DNA from: an uncultured Roseobacter sp.
GTDB taxonomy: Bacteria; Pseudomonadota; Alphaproteobacteria; Rhodobacterales; Rhodobacteraceae
Assembly (NCBI RefSeq): GCF_947493125.1
Contig: NZ_CANLQB010000002.1
Coordinates: forward strand, 62,001-126,000
DNA length: 64,000 bases
Direction of reading: 5' to 3'
A program made the position numbers and the translations under genes. This document shows positions 46,952 through 56,431 of this stretch, one piece after another. Under the pieces are notes generated by a model. That model searched no databases and was not told the origin of the DNA. It worked only from the letters and a program-made list of their open reading frames with translations. The number at the start of each line of letters is the position of its first letter. Within the stretch, counting starts at the first letter, position 1.

Positions 46952-47461
46952 TCAGCGGTTTGTCTTGGTAAGGATGTTCTCGCCAAGGCGGGTCAGCGCA
47001 TCGCGCAGCGCTCCATCCTGGACGGGTTCAGCGGTTTCTTGGGCCTGCCGCCGAACCGTTGGATCGACAGGCGCCTCTTCTTTGACAGGTTTGGCGGGGG
47101 CAAAGGCGACCTGGCCTTCGGCAAAGCCCGTGGCGGCGGTCTGGGTGACCCGCACCCGCGCGATGGCATTGTAGCCATAGACAGCGTTGATCTTTTTGCG
47201 CAGGCTTTCTTTCTGCATCTCCAGCATGGGCGCCTGTGCGCCGGTCGTGAGCAGCGTCAGCGTGGCGCCCATCCCGCCACGGCCATAGCTGACGTCGACG
47301 GGGCGCGCGACAGCGGCCACATCTTGACCCACGACCTCGGCCCATTGGGTGAGCAATCGGCTCTGCGCGAATCCACGGCTTTCGGACGCCGCCCGGATAC
47401 GGCCCGTCAGCAGGCTGGCTGTGCGCGTAAATCCTTTTGTGCTGGCACGTCTGCGCGTCAT
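46952..47461 (-). CDS. DUF721 (DciA-like) family protein
   Basis: A 169-residue protein whose central part (SESRGFAQSRLLTQWAEVVGQDVAAVARPV) matches the DciA/DUF721 fold. DciA proteins load replicative helicase in many bacteria lacking DnaC; the short alphaproteobacterial members are only related. The start is set at the ATG 47461 for lack of a ribosome site before the more upstream frame. Divergent from mutY. Confidence 0.8.
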   Translation of the reverse strand: MTRRRASTKGFTRTASLLTGRIRAASESRGFAQSRLLTQWAEVVGQDVAAVARPVDVSYGRGGMGATLTLLTTGAQAPMLEMQKESLRKKINAVYGYNAIARVRVTQTAATGFAEGQVAFAPAKPVKEEAPVDPTVRRQAQETAEPVQDGALRDALTRLGENILTKTNR

Positions 47462-47545
47462 CGCTATCTTCTCGAACACCGGTTGGCGCAGCATAGCCGT
47501 TCTGTGTCCAAGCAACCAGCCAAAGCAGATGGACCATCATAAACA

Positions 47546-48622
47546 TTGCGTGACCTTGCCCCTGCTCCCGAAGATTTGAACGCCGCCCTGCTGGAGTGGT
47601 ACGATGTGCACGCGCGCAAGATGCCGTGGCGCGTGCCGCCTGCCGAGCGCAAGGCGGGTGTGCGGCCCGATCCCTATCGGGTGTGGATGTCCGAGGTGAT
47701 GCTGCAGCAAACCACGGTCGCGGCGGTGAAGGACTACTTCCACAGGTTCACCGCGCGCTGGCCCACTGTTCGCGATCTGGCAGCCGCGGAGGACGCGGAT
47801 GTGATGGGGGAATGGGCGGGGCTGGGGTATTACGCACGCGCGCGCAACCTGCTGAAATGCGCGCGCGCGGTCGTGGCGGATCACGGCGGCCAGTTTCCCG
47901 CCGATCATGCTGCCTTGCTGAAGCTGCCCGGCATCGGCCCCTACACCGCGGCGGCTATCGCCTCCATCGCCTTTGACATGCGCCACACGGTGCTCGACGG
48001 CAATGTGGAGCGTGTGATGGCCCGCCTGCATGACATCCACACGCCCCTGCCCGCGGCCAAGCCCGACCTGATGCAAAGAGCCGAGGCTCTGACACCGCGG
48101 AGCCGCCCGGGCGACTATGCGCAGGCGGTGATGGACCTGGGCGCGACCATCTGCACGCCGAAATCCCCCGCCTGCGGTCTGTGCCCGTGGCGGGCGCCGT
48201 GCCAAGCGCGCGCGCTTGGCACGGCGCCCGACCTGCCGCGGAAAACGCCCAAAAAATCCAAACCAACACGCCACGGCATCACCTTCATCGCATGCCGCGC
48301 AGATGGCGCATGGTTGCTCGAAACCCGGCCCGAGACCGGTCTTCTCGGCGGCATGCTGGGCTGGCCCGGAACGGATTGGGTCGACACCACCACGGCGCTG
48401 CCGGACGTCACCCCGCCCGCGGAGGCCAACTGGGAAGCGCTGAGCGGCGAGGTCCGGCACACCTTCACCCACTTCCACCTGCGACTGGAGATCCGCGTCG
48501 CCCGTCTTGACGCTGACGCCCCGATCACACGCGGCCATTTCGTTGCCCGGGATGACTTCCGGCCCAGCGACCTGCCCACGGTGATGCGCAAGGCCTTCGA
48601 CCTCGCCCGCGACCAGTTTTGA
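47546..48622 (+). CDS. mutY: A/G-specific adenine glycosylase
   Basis: The 358-residue protein has the helix-hairpin-helix segment LPGIGPYTAAAIAS, the VMDLGATICTPKSPAC stretch, the [4Fe-4S] cluster Cys pattern C-X6-C-X2-C-X5-C (in CTPKSPACGLCPWRAPC) and a C-terminal NUDIX-like 8-oxoG recognition domain. It removes A opposite 8-oxoguanine. It uses a TTG start. The stretch encoding the last cluster Cys and the following linker is a perfect 40-bp palindrome (48191-48230). Confidence 0.95.
   Translation: MRDLAPAPEDLNAALLEWYDVHARKMPWRVPPAERKAGVRPDPYRVWMSEVMLQQTTVAAVKDYFHRFTARWPTVRDLAAAEDADVMGEWAGLGYYARARNLLKCARAVVADHGGQFPADHAALLKLPGIGPYTAAAIASIAFDMRHTVLDGNVERVMARLHDIHTPLPAAKPDLMQRAEALTPRSRPGDYAQAVMDLGATICTPKSPACGLCPWRAPCQARALGTAPDLPRKTPKKSKPTRHGITFIACRADGAWLLETRPETGLLGGMLGWPGTDWVDTTTALPDVTPPAEANWEALSGEVRHTFTHFHLRLEIRVARLDADAPITRGHFVARDDFRPSDLPTVMRKAFDLARDQF
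48191..48230. repeat. Perfect 40-bp palindrome inside mutY
   Basis: Every base from 48191 to 48230 pairs with its partner on the same strand; there is no spacer. It runs from the codons just before the fourth cluster Cys to the linker before the NUDIX domain, so the two arms code RAPCQAR and ALGTAPD. The bases just outside (G at 48190, A at 48231) break the symmetry, so the arms end sharply. A DNA cruciform or RNA hairpin of 20 bp could form; the protein itself aligns normally with MutY over this stretch. Confidence 0.95.
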
Positions 48623-48691
48623 GCGTGACGTCACACTTGGATGGACCAGCCCCGCTGGCTTAGACTTGGCCCGAACCGAAAAGACCCGAGC

Positions 48692-49843
48692 ATGCAACCG
48701 ACCCAACCCACTGTCCCCTTGGCGGACCTAATCCGCCTGACGCGCGCAGCGCCCTTCTGGATCTCGCTGCTGCTGGTGCCGGTCGCCTGGATCAGCGCGA
48801 CCCAAGGCGGCTGGACAGTGGCGCTGCTGCCCGTGCTCACGTGGTTCCTCTTTTCCGCGCTCGATGCACTCTTTGGTCATGAGACCAGCAACGCGGACCC
48901 CAACACAGAGGAGCACCATCTCTTCTGGTATCGCGCCATCACGCTGATCTGGGCCCCGGTGCAATTCTGCCTGCTCTTCAGCCTCATCTGGTACGTCCCG
49001 CAAGCCGAGCACCTTGGCACGCTCGAACGCGGTGTCCTGTTTTTCGGCGTGGGCGTGATCACCGGAACCATCGGCATCAACTACAGTCACGAGCTGATGC
49101 ACCAGAGAAACAAGACCGAACGCTGGATGGGCGATATCCTTCTCGCCATGGTGCTCTATTCGCACTTCCGCTCCGAACATCTTCTGGTGCACCACCGCTA
49201 TGTGGGCACGCCCAAGGACGCGGTGACTGCGCGCTATAACGAGGGGTTTCACCGCTTCTACCCAAGGGTGCTTCTGCAATCCCTGCAGTCGGCCTTTCTG
49301 GCGGAGAAACAGATGCTCGCGCGGCGCAACCTGCCGTGGCACCATCGCTCGAACCCCTTCTTTCGGTACTGGGCCCTGCAAGCGGGCATGCTGGCGCTGG
49401 CCTTCATCCTGGGCGGCTGGTCGGGGCTCGTTCTGTTCTTTGTCCAGGCCGGCACGGCGATCTGGCAGCTGGAGCTGGTCAACTACATCGAACACTATGG
49501 CCTGACCCGCAAACACCTCGGCGACGGAAAATATGAGCATGTGAAGCCGCAGCACTCGTGGAACGCCGATCACCGCATGTCGAACTGGCTGCTGATCAAC
49601 CTGCAGCGCCACTCCGATCATCACTTCAAACCGGACCGGCGCTTCCCGGTCCTGCAGACCTATTCCGACCAAGAGGCCCCGCAGCTGCCCTATGGCTATC
49701 CGATCATGACCATGGCGGCGATGATGCCCCCCCTCTGGCGGCGCATCATGAACCCGCGGGTGCGCCGCTGGCGGAACACGTACTATCCGGAGATCACCGA
49801 CTGGAGCGCCTATAACCACGCGGAGAACCCGATGCCGCGGTGA
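48692..49843 (+). CDS. alkB: AlkB-type alkane 1-monooxygenase
   Basis: A 383-residue membrane-bound diiron hydroxylase with about six membrane segments. The eight-histidine clusters are all there: NYSHELMHQ (about residue 130), EHLLVHHRYVG (about 163) and LQRHSDHHFKP (about 305), plus the NYIEHYG motif (about 265) typical of true alkane hydroxylases. It adds oxygen to the end of medium-chain alkanes, using rubredoxin as electron donor; no rubredoxin gene is in the window. An in-frame ATG at 48641 gives a longer N-terminus but has no ribosome site. Confidence 0.9.
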   Translation: MQPTQPTVPLADLIRLTRAAPFWISLLLVPVAWISATQGGWTVALLPVLTWFLFSALDALFGHETSNADPNTEEHHLFWYRAITLIWAPVQFCLLFSLIWYVPQAEHLGTLERGVLFFGVGVITGTIGINYSHELMHQRNKTERWMGDILLAMVLYSHFRSEHLLVHHRYVGTPKDAVTARYNEGFHRFYPRVLLQSLQSAFLAEKQMLARRNLPWHHRSNPFFRYWALQAGMLALAFILGGWSGLVLFFVQAGTAIWQLELVNYIEHYGLTRKHLGDGKYEHVKPQHSWNADHRMSNWLLINLQRHSDHHFKPDRRFPVLQTYSDQEAPQLPYGYPIMTMAAMMPPLWRRIMNPRVRRWRNTYYPEITDWSAYNHAENPMPR

Positions 49844-49912
49844 GGCAATCACCATATCTTAAGCATTTTACGGGTATTGTCCGACGCAGGTGGTTTCATG
49901 TGAGAGCAGACA

Positions 49913-50338
49913 ATGCCGCAGCAAAATGCAGCACAACACAGCGGGGCATCGACCCGGACATGCTTGATCGTCGAAGACAGCACGTTTGATCAGGAGAAGA
50001 TCAAGCGTATCCTCGACAAGAGCTTCAAGGATGTCTTCGTGGCCGTGGCCGCGACGATCGAGGAAGCGCGCGAACACATGGCGCGCTACCAGACCAGCTT
50101 CATTCTGCTCGATAATCACCTGCCGGACGGCACCGGCGCCAACTTCGCGCTTGAGCTTTCCGCAAATCCGGACTTCTCCAAGATCCCGATTGTGATGGTC
50201 AGCGACTGGCCCACACCCTTCATGTTTGACAAGGCGCAATCAGCAGGCGTGATCCACGTGGTCAACAAGTCGGATTTCGGGGCGCGCTACATTCATGCGG
50301 CCCTGAACCACAACGCGCGCCCCAAACGCGCCAGTTGA
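49913..50338 (+). CDS. Stand-alone receiver-domain response regulator
   Basis: The 141-residue protein is one receiver domain: acidic pair in IVEDS, phosphoacceptor Asp67 in ILLDNHLPDG, Ser97 and Lys119. There is no output domain, as in CheY or phosphorelay carriers. It lies 69 bases after alkB on the same strand with no kinase or output gene next to it, so its partner is unknown. Confidence 0.85.
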   Translation: MPQQNAAQHSGASTRTCLIVEDSTFDQEKIKRILDKSFKDVFVAVAATIEEAREHMARYQTSFILLDNHLPDGTGANFALELSANPDFSKIPIVMVSDWPTPFMFDKAQSAGVIHVVNKSDFGARYIHAALNHNARPKRAS

Positions 50339-50379
50339 CGCGCGGGGCCTGACCCGACGATCACCGCCCCAGGCGTGCC

Positions 50380-51132
50380 TCAGTTCCGCCCCGCCATTAC
50401 ACCGCCACCCACGGGCAGGACCGTCCCGGTGATCCAGGCGGCCTTGTCGGATGCCAAAAAGAGGATCGCCTCCGCGATGTCCTTGGGCTGCCCATTCCGA
50501 CCAAGCGGATGAAAGGCATTGAAACCCGGCAAGGTCGCCGCGACCTCCTCATCGGACATGAAGGTATTGTAGACCGGCGTCTCGACAACGGCAGGCGCCA
50601 CCGCGTTGATCCGGATGTTCTGGTCGGCGAGTTCCAGGGCGAGGTTGCGCACCATCTGGTGCACGCCCGCGTTGGCGGCGGAATATGCAGCAGAGGGGGT
50701 CGCCCCAATCGCCTGCAGCGCCCACATGGAGCCGGTCTGCACAATCGCGCCGCCACCGCGTTTGATCATGGATCTGGCTGCCGCCTGCGCCATGAAAAAC
50801 TTGCCCTTCAGGATTGTATCGACAAAGGCGTCATATTCCGCCTCGGTCTGCTCCAAAAACGGCTTGGGCGCGAAGATGCCCGCGTTGTTCACGAGGATAT
50901 CGACGCCGCCGAACACCTCCTCCGCCTTGGCCACCACCCGAGCTGTCGTTGTCACATCGGCAATGTCACCGGCAACGGCGGTCGCACCGATCTCCGCCGA
51001 GACCCGGTCCAGCTTGGCTGCATCGCGCCCGTTGATCACGACATTGGCCCCGGCTTGGGCAAACCGGTCGGCAACGTCCTTGCCGATGCCAGACGCGCCG
51101 CCCGTTACGATCACAGTTTTGTTGTCAAACAT
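50380..51132 (-). CDS. SDR-family oxidoreductase under TetR control
   Basis: A 250-residue SDR with TGGASGIGKDV, NNAG (DILVNNAGIFA) and the YSAANAGVHQM catalytic stretch, where Tyr is followed by Ala-Asn instead of the usual x-x-x-Lys at one position shifted (YSAANA), so the catalytic Lys is not evident. Substrate unknown. The ATG at 51132 has AGGA eight bases before it, unlike the ATG at 51141. It is 42 bases downstream of the tetR gene and shares a near-identical operator. Confidence 0.85.
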   Translation of the reverse strand: MFDNKTVIVTGGASGIGKDVADRFAQAGANVVINGRDAAKLDRVSAEIGATAVAGDIADVTTTARVVAKAEEVFGGVDILVNNAGIFAPKPFLEQTEAEYDAFVDTILKGKFFMAQAAARSMIKRGGGAIVQTGSMWALQAIGATPSAAYSAANAGVHQMVRNLALELADQNIRINAVAPAVVETPVYNTFMSDEEVAATLPGFNAFHPLGRNGQPKDIAEAILFLASDKAAWITGTVLPVGGGVMAGRN

Positions 51133-51141
51133 GAGTATCAT

Positions 51142-51157
51142 CCTACTAGTTGGTTGG
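51142..51157 (-). promoter_or_regulatory. TetR-type operator before the SDR gene
   Basis: CCTACTAGTTGGTTGG lies in the tetR-SDR gap. It matches the reverse complement of the 51737-51752 site (CCTACTACTTGGTAGG) at 14 of 16 positions and has the same dyad layout. Confidence 0.65.
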
Positions 51158-51174
51158 TTCTTGGTGAAATTTTT

Positions 51175-51735
51175 TTACCTGATACGCTGTGCTATCACGC
51201 GGACCGCCCCATCGAAGTCGCTCATCTGGCCGCTGGCGCGCGCGATGAGCTGCGCGCCCTCTGCCACGGCAAGACAGGCCTGAGCCTCCTCCGATGGATC
51301 GCCCACCAGGGCGATGGACCCCTCCGCCTTGCCCCGTTCGAAGACCCGTTCGAGCCAGGCGAGGCTTTCGGCATGAAACCGGTTGATCTGGCGCACGACT
51401 AAGGGGGCGAAACTGCTCACACTCACGCTGAACGACACACAGAGGCACACCTGCGCGCCGCCTCGCATCGCAGATTTATAGACGTCGAAATACGCCGCCA
51501 ACTGTTGCCCAGCGGTCCGCTCGCGCTGCTCAATCGCGCTGAGCTCTGCCATGAATGTCTCGCGATACCGCGTCACCAGTTCCGCGGCCAGGTCAGCCTT
51601 CGTCGGAAAATGATGGTGGATGCTCGCCTTGCGAATGCCCACGTTCCGAGACAGATCTGCATAGCTGAACGCATCAAAACCACGCTGGCGTGCGAGCCGT
51701 TCGGCAGATTCGAGGAGAGCGGTTTTCGTATCCAT
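51175..51735 (-). CDS. TetR/AcrR-family transcriptional repressor
   Basis: The 186-residue protein has the N-terminal TetR helix-turn-helix with FDAFSYADLSRNVGIRKASIHHHFPTKADL (residues about 20-49) and an all-helical ligand-binding C-terminal half. It starts at the ATG 51735, one base from a 16-base dyad (51737-51752). The same dyad precedes the SDR gene downstream, so it probably represses itself and the SDR. Ligand unknown. Confidence 0.9.
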   Translation of the reverse strand: MDTKTALLESAERLARQRGFDAFSYADLSRNVGIRKASIHHHFPTKADLAAELVTRYRETFMAELSAIEQRERTAGQQLAAYFDVYKSAMRGGAQVCLCVSFSVSVSSFAPLVVRQINRFHAESLAWLERVFERGKAEGSIALVGDPSEEAQACLAVAEGAQLIARASGQMSDFDGAVRVIAQRIR

Positions 51736-51736
51736 A

Positions 51737-51752
51737 CCTACCAAGTAGTAGG
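51737..51752 (-). promoter_or_regulatory. TetR-type operator before the tetR gene
   Basis: CCTACCAAGTAGTAGG has 5-base perfect arms (CCTAC...GTAGG) and lies directly upstream of the tetR start. Its minus-strand reading matches the site before the SDR gene at 14 of 16 positions. The arms and positions fit an autoregulatory TetR operator. Confidence 0.65.
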
Positions 51753-51771
51753 CAGGCAATATGGCGTCAAG

Positions 51772-51800
51772 AAAAAAACCTCGCCACCAGGGGCGAGGTT
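51772..51800 (-). terminator. Rho-independent terminator of ccrM
   Basis: Read on the minus strand, AACCTCGCC-cctggt-GGCGAGG is followed by TTTTTTT, about 74 bases after the ccrM stop and just before the tetR promoter. It separates the rnhB-ccrM transcript from the tetR-SDR transcript. Confidence 0.88.
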
Positions 51801-51873
51801 CAGGTGTGTGCCTTTCAAAGGCAGCCCTTGTGCAAAGGCCGCAGGCACCGGCGGTGTTCGGTAAGTCTGTGAG

Positions 51874-53058
<1,185 letters not shown>

Positions 53059-53060
<2 letters not shown>

Positions 53061-53688
53061 AAGACTTTACGTTTTTATCTTGATACAAGATATTGTGCAC
53101 TGGCTTGAAAGTACGTCTATGGTGTGGGGTCGGCCCAAGGTTTTGCAGCGCCGAGATGTGGCTTTTTGATCCATATCCCATGTTGGTCTTCCATCCATAG
53201 CCGGGATGCTGTTGCGCCAAATCCACCATCAGTTTGTCACGGGCGATCTTGGCCACAATCGACGCTGCCGAAATCGACAGGCATCGCGTGTCGCCTTTCG
53301 GCACGGGCAGCGCCCGCATGTTCAAGCCATGTGGCTGCATCGACCCGTCGATCAGCACATAGTCCGGTGCATCGGGCAATCCGGCCAGCGCCCGTCGCAT
53401 GGCGATATGGCTGGCCTGCAGAATGTTGTGCTGCTCTATCTCCTCAACGGAGGCATGCGCCACCGACACCGCCGCATGCGCCATCAACTGCTCGGCCAGA
53501 AACTCCCGCGTCTTGATCGACAGCTGCTTGGAATCGTTCAACCCATCCGGGATGCACGCCGGGTCGAGCACGACAGCCGCCGCCGTGACCGGGCCCGCAA
53601 GCGGCCCCCGCCCGACCTCATCGACACCCGCGACCCGGTGAAATCCCTGCGCATAGGCGGCACGTTCAAACTCGAAATTCGGTTCCAT
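53059..53688 (-). CDS. rnhB: Ribonuclease HII
   Basis: The 209-residue protein has the catalytic DEVGRGPLAGPVTAAAVVL, NDSKQLS, and the ISAASIVAKIARDKLM and NMGYGSKSH stretches of RNase HII. It nicks DNA at embedded ribonucleotides. ATG at 53688; the frame open to 53781 has no ribosome site. It is directly upstream of ccrM on the same strand, an arrangement common in the Rhodobacterales. Confidence 0.95.
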
Positions 53689-53785
53689 AGGTCCCTGATC
53701 CAATGAACCTCGGCGCGGCGCAAGCCCGTTCAAGGAAAAAGCGCGCTCCTGCTGAGGGAGCGCGCAGCACTGGTTAATCAAAAGG

Positions 53786-53809
53786 AAGGGAGCGCCCGAA
53801 CGCCCCCTT
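53786..53809 (-). terminator. Probable terminator after the basic secreted protein gene
   Basis: On the minus strand GGGGGCG-ttcggg-CGCTCCC, with one mismatch in the stem, is followed by TTCCTTTTG. It lies 51 bases after the stop at 53860 and before rnhB. Confidence 0.6.
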
Positions 53810-53859
53810 CTAGGTCAGGACCGGTTCAGGGGAGCCCCCCGGCCCTGTATCGACCCGCC

Positions 53860-54336
53860 TTAGCGGCGGGCCAATTTATATCCCGCACGGCTGAGGCAGC
53901 GCGCCTCATACCCGCGGCGATTCCAATCGTCTCCGCGAAAACGCACGGCGCATTTCTGCGGCAGGCGGTTCGCATGGCGATAGCTGCGCTCTAGGCACCG
54001 CTCGGAGAAATACCGCACCCGCCCATCCCAGGTGTCGACCGACCGCAGACAATCCCCCGGCAGCAAACGGCGATTGGCGCGGTGCGGCAGCGGCCGCGGC
54101 TTTACCCGGATCACCCGATCCCCGCCGTGCCCGTAGAGCGTTGAGCTGTTGCGCGTCACCGTTTGTTTCTCGGCCTTGCGCTTGTTGCGGTCATGGATGA
54201 CCTTCCCGACGATGGCGATGCCGGCAATGGCCGCCAGCGCCCGCAGTGCGTCATTGTCGGCACGTGCCGGCGCAGAACCGATGGCCGTGACGGCCAGGGC
54301 GGCGGCGATGACGGTGGCGATGAACTTGCGGTGCAT
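53860..54336 (-). CDS. Hypothetical secreted Arg/Cys-rich protein
   Basis: The 158-residue protein has a signal peptide cleaved near SAPARAD, a short hydrophobic stretch (ALAAIAGIAIVGKVIHDR), then a strongly basic, Arg-rich region with four cysteines. It matches no family I can name; such proteins are common in Rhodobacterales. It has its own terminator and is divergent from the small protein gene at 54511. Confidence 0.7.
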   Translation of the reverse strand: MHRKFIATVIAAALAVTAIGSAPARADNDALRALAAIAGIAIVGKVIHDRNKRKAEKQTVTRNSSTLYGHGGDRVIRVKPRPLPHRANRRLLPGDCLRSVDTWDGRVRYFSERCLERSYRHANRLPQKCAVRFRGDDWNRRGYEARCLSRAGYKLARR

Positions 54337-54510
54337 GGGGCGGTCCCTTTCTGATCTGTGGGCCCCTTGAACGCGTCAAGCGGCCTTGTCCCGACCAAAC
54401 TGGGGCCACTCCCACCAGACAGGCAATATCAGCCCGTGGTTATCGGATAACAGTACCGCCAACCCCTTTTTGTTATTGAATATCTTGGTCCTCACGCGCA
54501 GGATCGCCTT

Positions 54511-54798
54511 ATGAAACACGCAGCCCTCATCATCGGCGTGATCCTGGCTCTGGCACTGCCGCAAGGCGTCGTTGCCGCCGGATGTTACGCCGATTACAAG
54601 GCCAAGCAGGACAATCCCCTACGCCTGCATTACGGTGTCGCGGAGATCTCGCAATGCTCCATGGGCGGGGCCAAGGCCGAACTGCAGGCACGCCTTGCCG
54701 CCCGCGGCTGGACCCTGCTGAACATCGTTTCGGTCTTCGATGAAAGCGGGCTGGAAGAAAGGAAACAGAGTGCAGGAGCAAACTTCCTCCGCTTCTGA
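54511..54798 (+). CDS. Hypothetical small exported protein
   Basis: A 95-residue protein with a signal peptide (LALALPQGVVAAGC), a Cys right after the cleavage zone and a second Cys near residue 49, then an amphipathic helix. No family recognised. Its end overlaps the start of the membrane winged-helix gene by 29 bases, so the two are translationally linked. Confidence 0.7.
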   Translation: MKHAALIIGVILALALPQGVVAAGCYADYKAKQDNPLRLHYGVAEISQCSMGGAKAELQARLAARGWTLLNIVSVFDESGLEERKQSAGANFLRF

Positions 54799-55474
54799 CA
54801 TGCGCCGCTCCGGCGCGCGGATCGTGGTTTTCGGAATTGCCGGTATTGTGCTCGTGCTGCTGATCGCAGCGGCTTTCCTGTTCTGGGCACTGCCTGACGC
54901 CAATACGTTCAACGCGCGGGTCGAGCAGATCTTCATCGAGAACGACGATCTGACGACCCAGGCCGAGGTCAAGCTGCTGGAGATTCTGGCACAATCCGGT
55001 ACGGCGTTTTCCGATACGCTGATGAGCTACCGGCTGGTCATCTTCGTGCTGCTGGTCTTCGCCACCGCGATGCTCACCGCCGCCTTGGTGTTCCTCGTCA
55101 TGCTGGTGAACATGAACCGGCGGGTGGCGCAGATCGAACGCGCGGGCATTCAGGTGAACTCTCTCCTGATCAGCCGCGAGGAGAACACAGTCTATCTCAA
55201 CAATCTCGGCTTCAAACTGACCGATGCGGCGATGGAGACAATGTCGGTACTGGCCGAGGCACGCATGGATGACGACGTCCTCTCCGGCTCCGAGATCGAA
55301 GGCATGATTTCAGGCCGCAGCCCAACGGATTGCGAAGAGGCGGCGGGCGCCACGCGCATCAAACGCCTGCGCGACACGCTCGGCAATCAGATCGTGGCGG
55401 AACTGCTGGTGAAGAACATTGCCCGGCGCGGCTACATGCTGGCCATCGACAAGGACGTGATCAAGGTGATTTGA
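54770..55474 (+). CDS. Two-TM protein with a C-terminal OmpR-type winged-helix domain
   Basis: From the GTG at 54770 (AAAGGA six bases before) the protein is 234 residues: TM1 about 18-41, a periplasmic loop of about 45, TM2 about 89-113, then a cytoplasmic region. Residues about 138-227 read like an OmpR/PhoB winged helix: the opening LNNLGFKLTDAAMETMSVLAE, a RIKRLRDTLG recognition-helix-like stretch and a closing IARRGYMLAIDKD hairpin like the GYRL end of PhoB. There is no receiver domain. This is a membrane-tethered DNA-binding candidate with an N-in, two-TM, C-terminal output layout. The regulated genes are unknown. Confidence 0.72.
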   Translation: MQEQTSSASDMRRSGARIVVFGIAGIVLVLLIAAAFLFWALPDANTFNARVEQIFIENDDLTTQAEVKLLEILAQSGTAFSDTLMSYRLVIFVLLVFATAMLTAALVFLVMLVNMNRRVAQIERAGIQVNSLLISREENTVYLNNLGFKLTDAAMETMSVLAEARMDDDVLSGSEIEGMISGRSPTDCEEAAGATRIKRLRDTLGNQIVAELLVKNIARRGYMLAIDKDVIKVI

Positions 55475-55615
55475 CGCGCTTCGGCGTCGTGTTAAGGCAC
55501 TCCTGCCGCTGTTTGCGTTTGCGCCGCAGGCGAAAGGCTGCGAAAAGCGATTCAATACACAGTCGAATTGCTTTAAGGCCTGAACGGACCTCCGCCCGCG
55601 ACAGGACCGCACGAC

Positions 55616-56239
55616 GTGGAATTGACCAGCACGCATCGGGACGCATTGGACGAGCTGCTCACCTGGCGGCGCGATGTGAGGCACTTCCGCACCGACCCGG
55701 TGCCCGAACCCGTGCTCGACCGGTTGCGCGCACGAATGGAGCTGTCGCCCTCCGTCGGCAACGCGCGCCCCTGGCGGGTGATCCGCGTCGACAGCGCCGA
55801 AAAACGCGCCGCCGTCATCGACAGTTTCGAGGCCTGCAACCAGTCGGCTGCCGAGGCCTACGCCCCGCCTGAGCGGCAAACCTATCTCACCCTCAAGCTG
55901 GCTGGCCTCCGCGAGGCGCCGGTGCATCTCGCCGTCTTCACCGACCTCGCGGTGGAAGAGGGCAAAGGTCTCGGGCGGCAAACCATGCCCGAGATGCTGA
56001 GCTATTCGACCGTGATGGCGATCCATACGCTCTGGCTGGCGGCCCGAGCCGAGAATATCGGCGTCGGCTGGGTGTCGATCCTCGACCCGACAGCGGTGGC
56101 TGAAACGCTGGACACCCCGCCCACCTGGTCGCTGACCGGCTATCTCTGCCTCGGATATCCCAAGACCACATCCGATGCCCCCTTGCTGCACCGCGCAGGC
56201 TGGCAGGAAAACACCGCCACCCTTTGGGAGGTGCGCTAG
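55616..56239 (+). CDS. bluB: 5,6-dimethylbenzimidazole synthase BluB
   Basis: The 207-residue nitroreductase-fold protein has LLTWRRDVRHFRTDPVP at the N-terminus and GLGRQTMPEMLSYSTVMAI, the lid and FMN stretches of BluB. It cuts reduced FMN to make the lower ligand of vitamin B12. The start is a GTG. No cobalamin riboswitch is visible in the 140 bases before it. Confidence 0.9.
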   Translation: MELTSTHRDALDELLTWRRDVRHFRTDPVPEPVLDRLRARMELSPSVGNARPWRVIRVDSAEKRAAVIDSFEACNQSAAEAYAPPERQTYLTLKLAGLREAPVHLAVFTDLAVEEGKGLGRQTMPEMLSYSTVMAIHTLWLAARAENIGVGWVSILDPTAVAETLDTPPTWSLTGYLCLGYPKTTSDAPLLHRAGWQENTATLWEVR

Positions 56240-56431
56240 AGCACCCACCAATGAATCCCTGCCCCGGCGAGTGCCATCTGCCCGCCCGGCTGACAAGCCG
56301 GGCAGCGACCGAACCCCTTCGACAGGGGTGAGGGCGCTTCCGCCGCCACCCACAAGGCTGCGTATCGCCATTGCAGGTCCTCCGCCTTCCGCTCTAGGGT
56401 CCGGCTGAAGACCACCGAAAGGACTGCCCTC

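Noticed and set aside
55475-55615. Cobalamin riboswitch before bluB
   Set aside because: No B12-box-like sequence or long structured leader is visible in the 140 bases.
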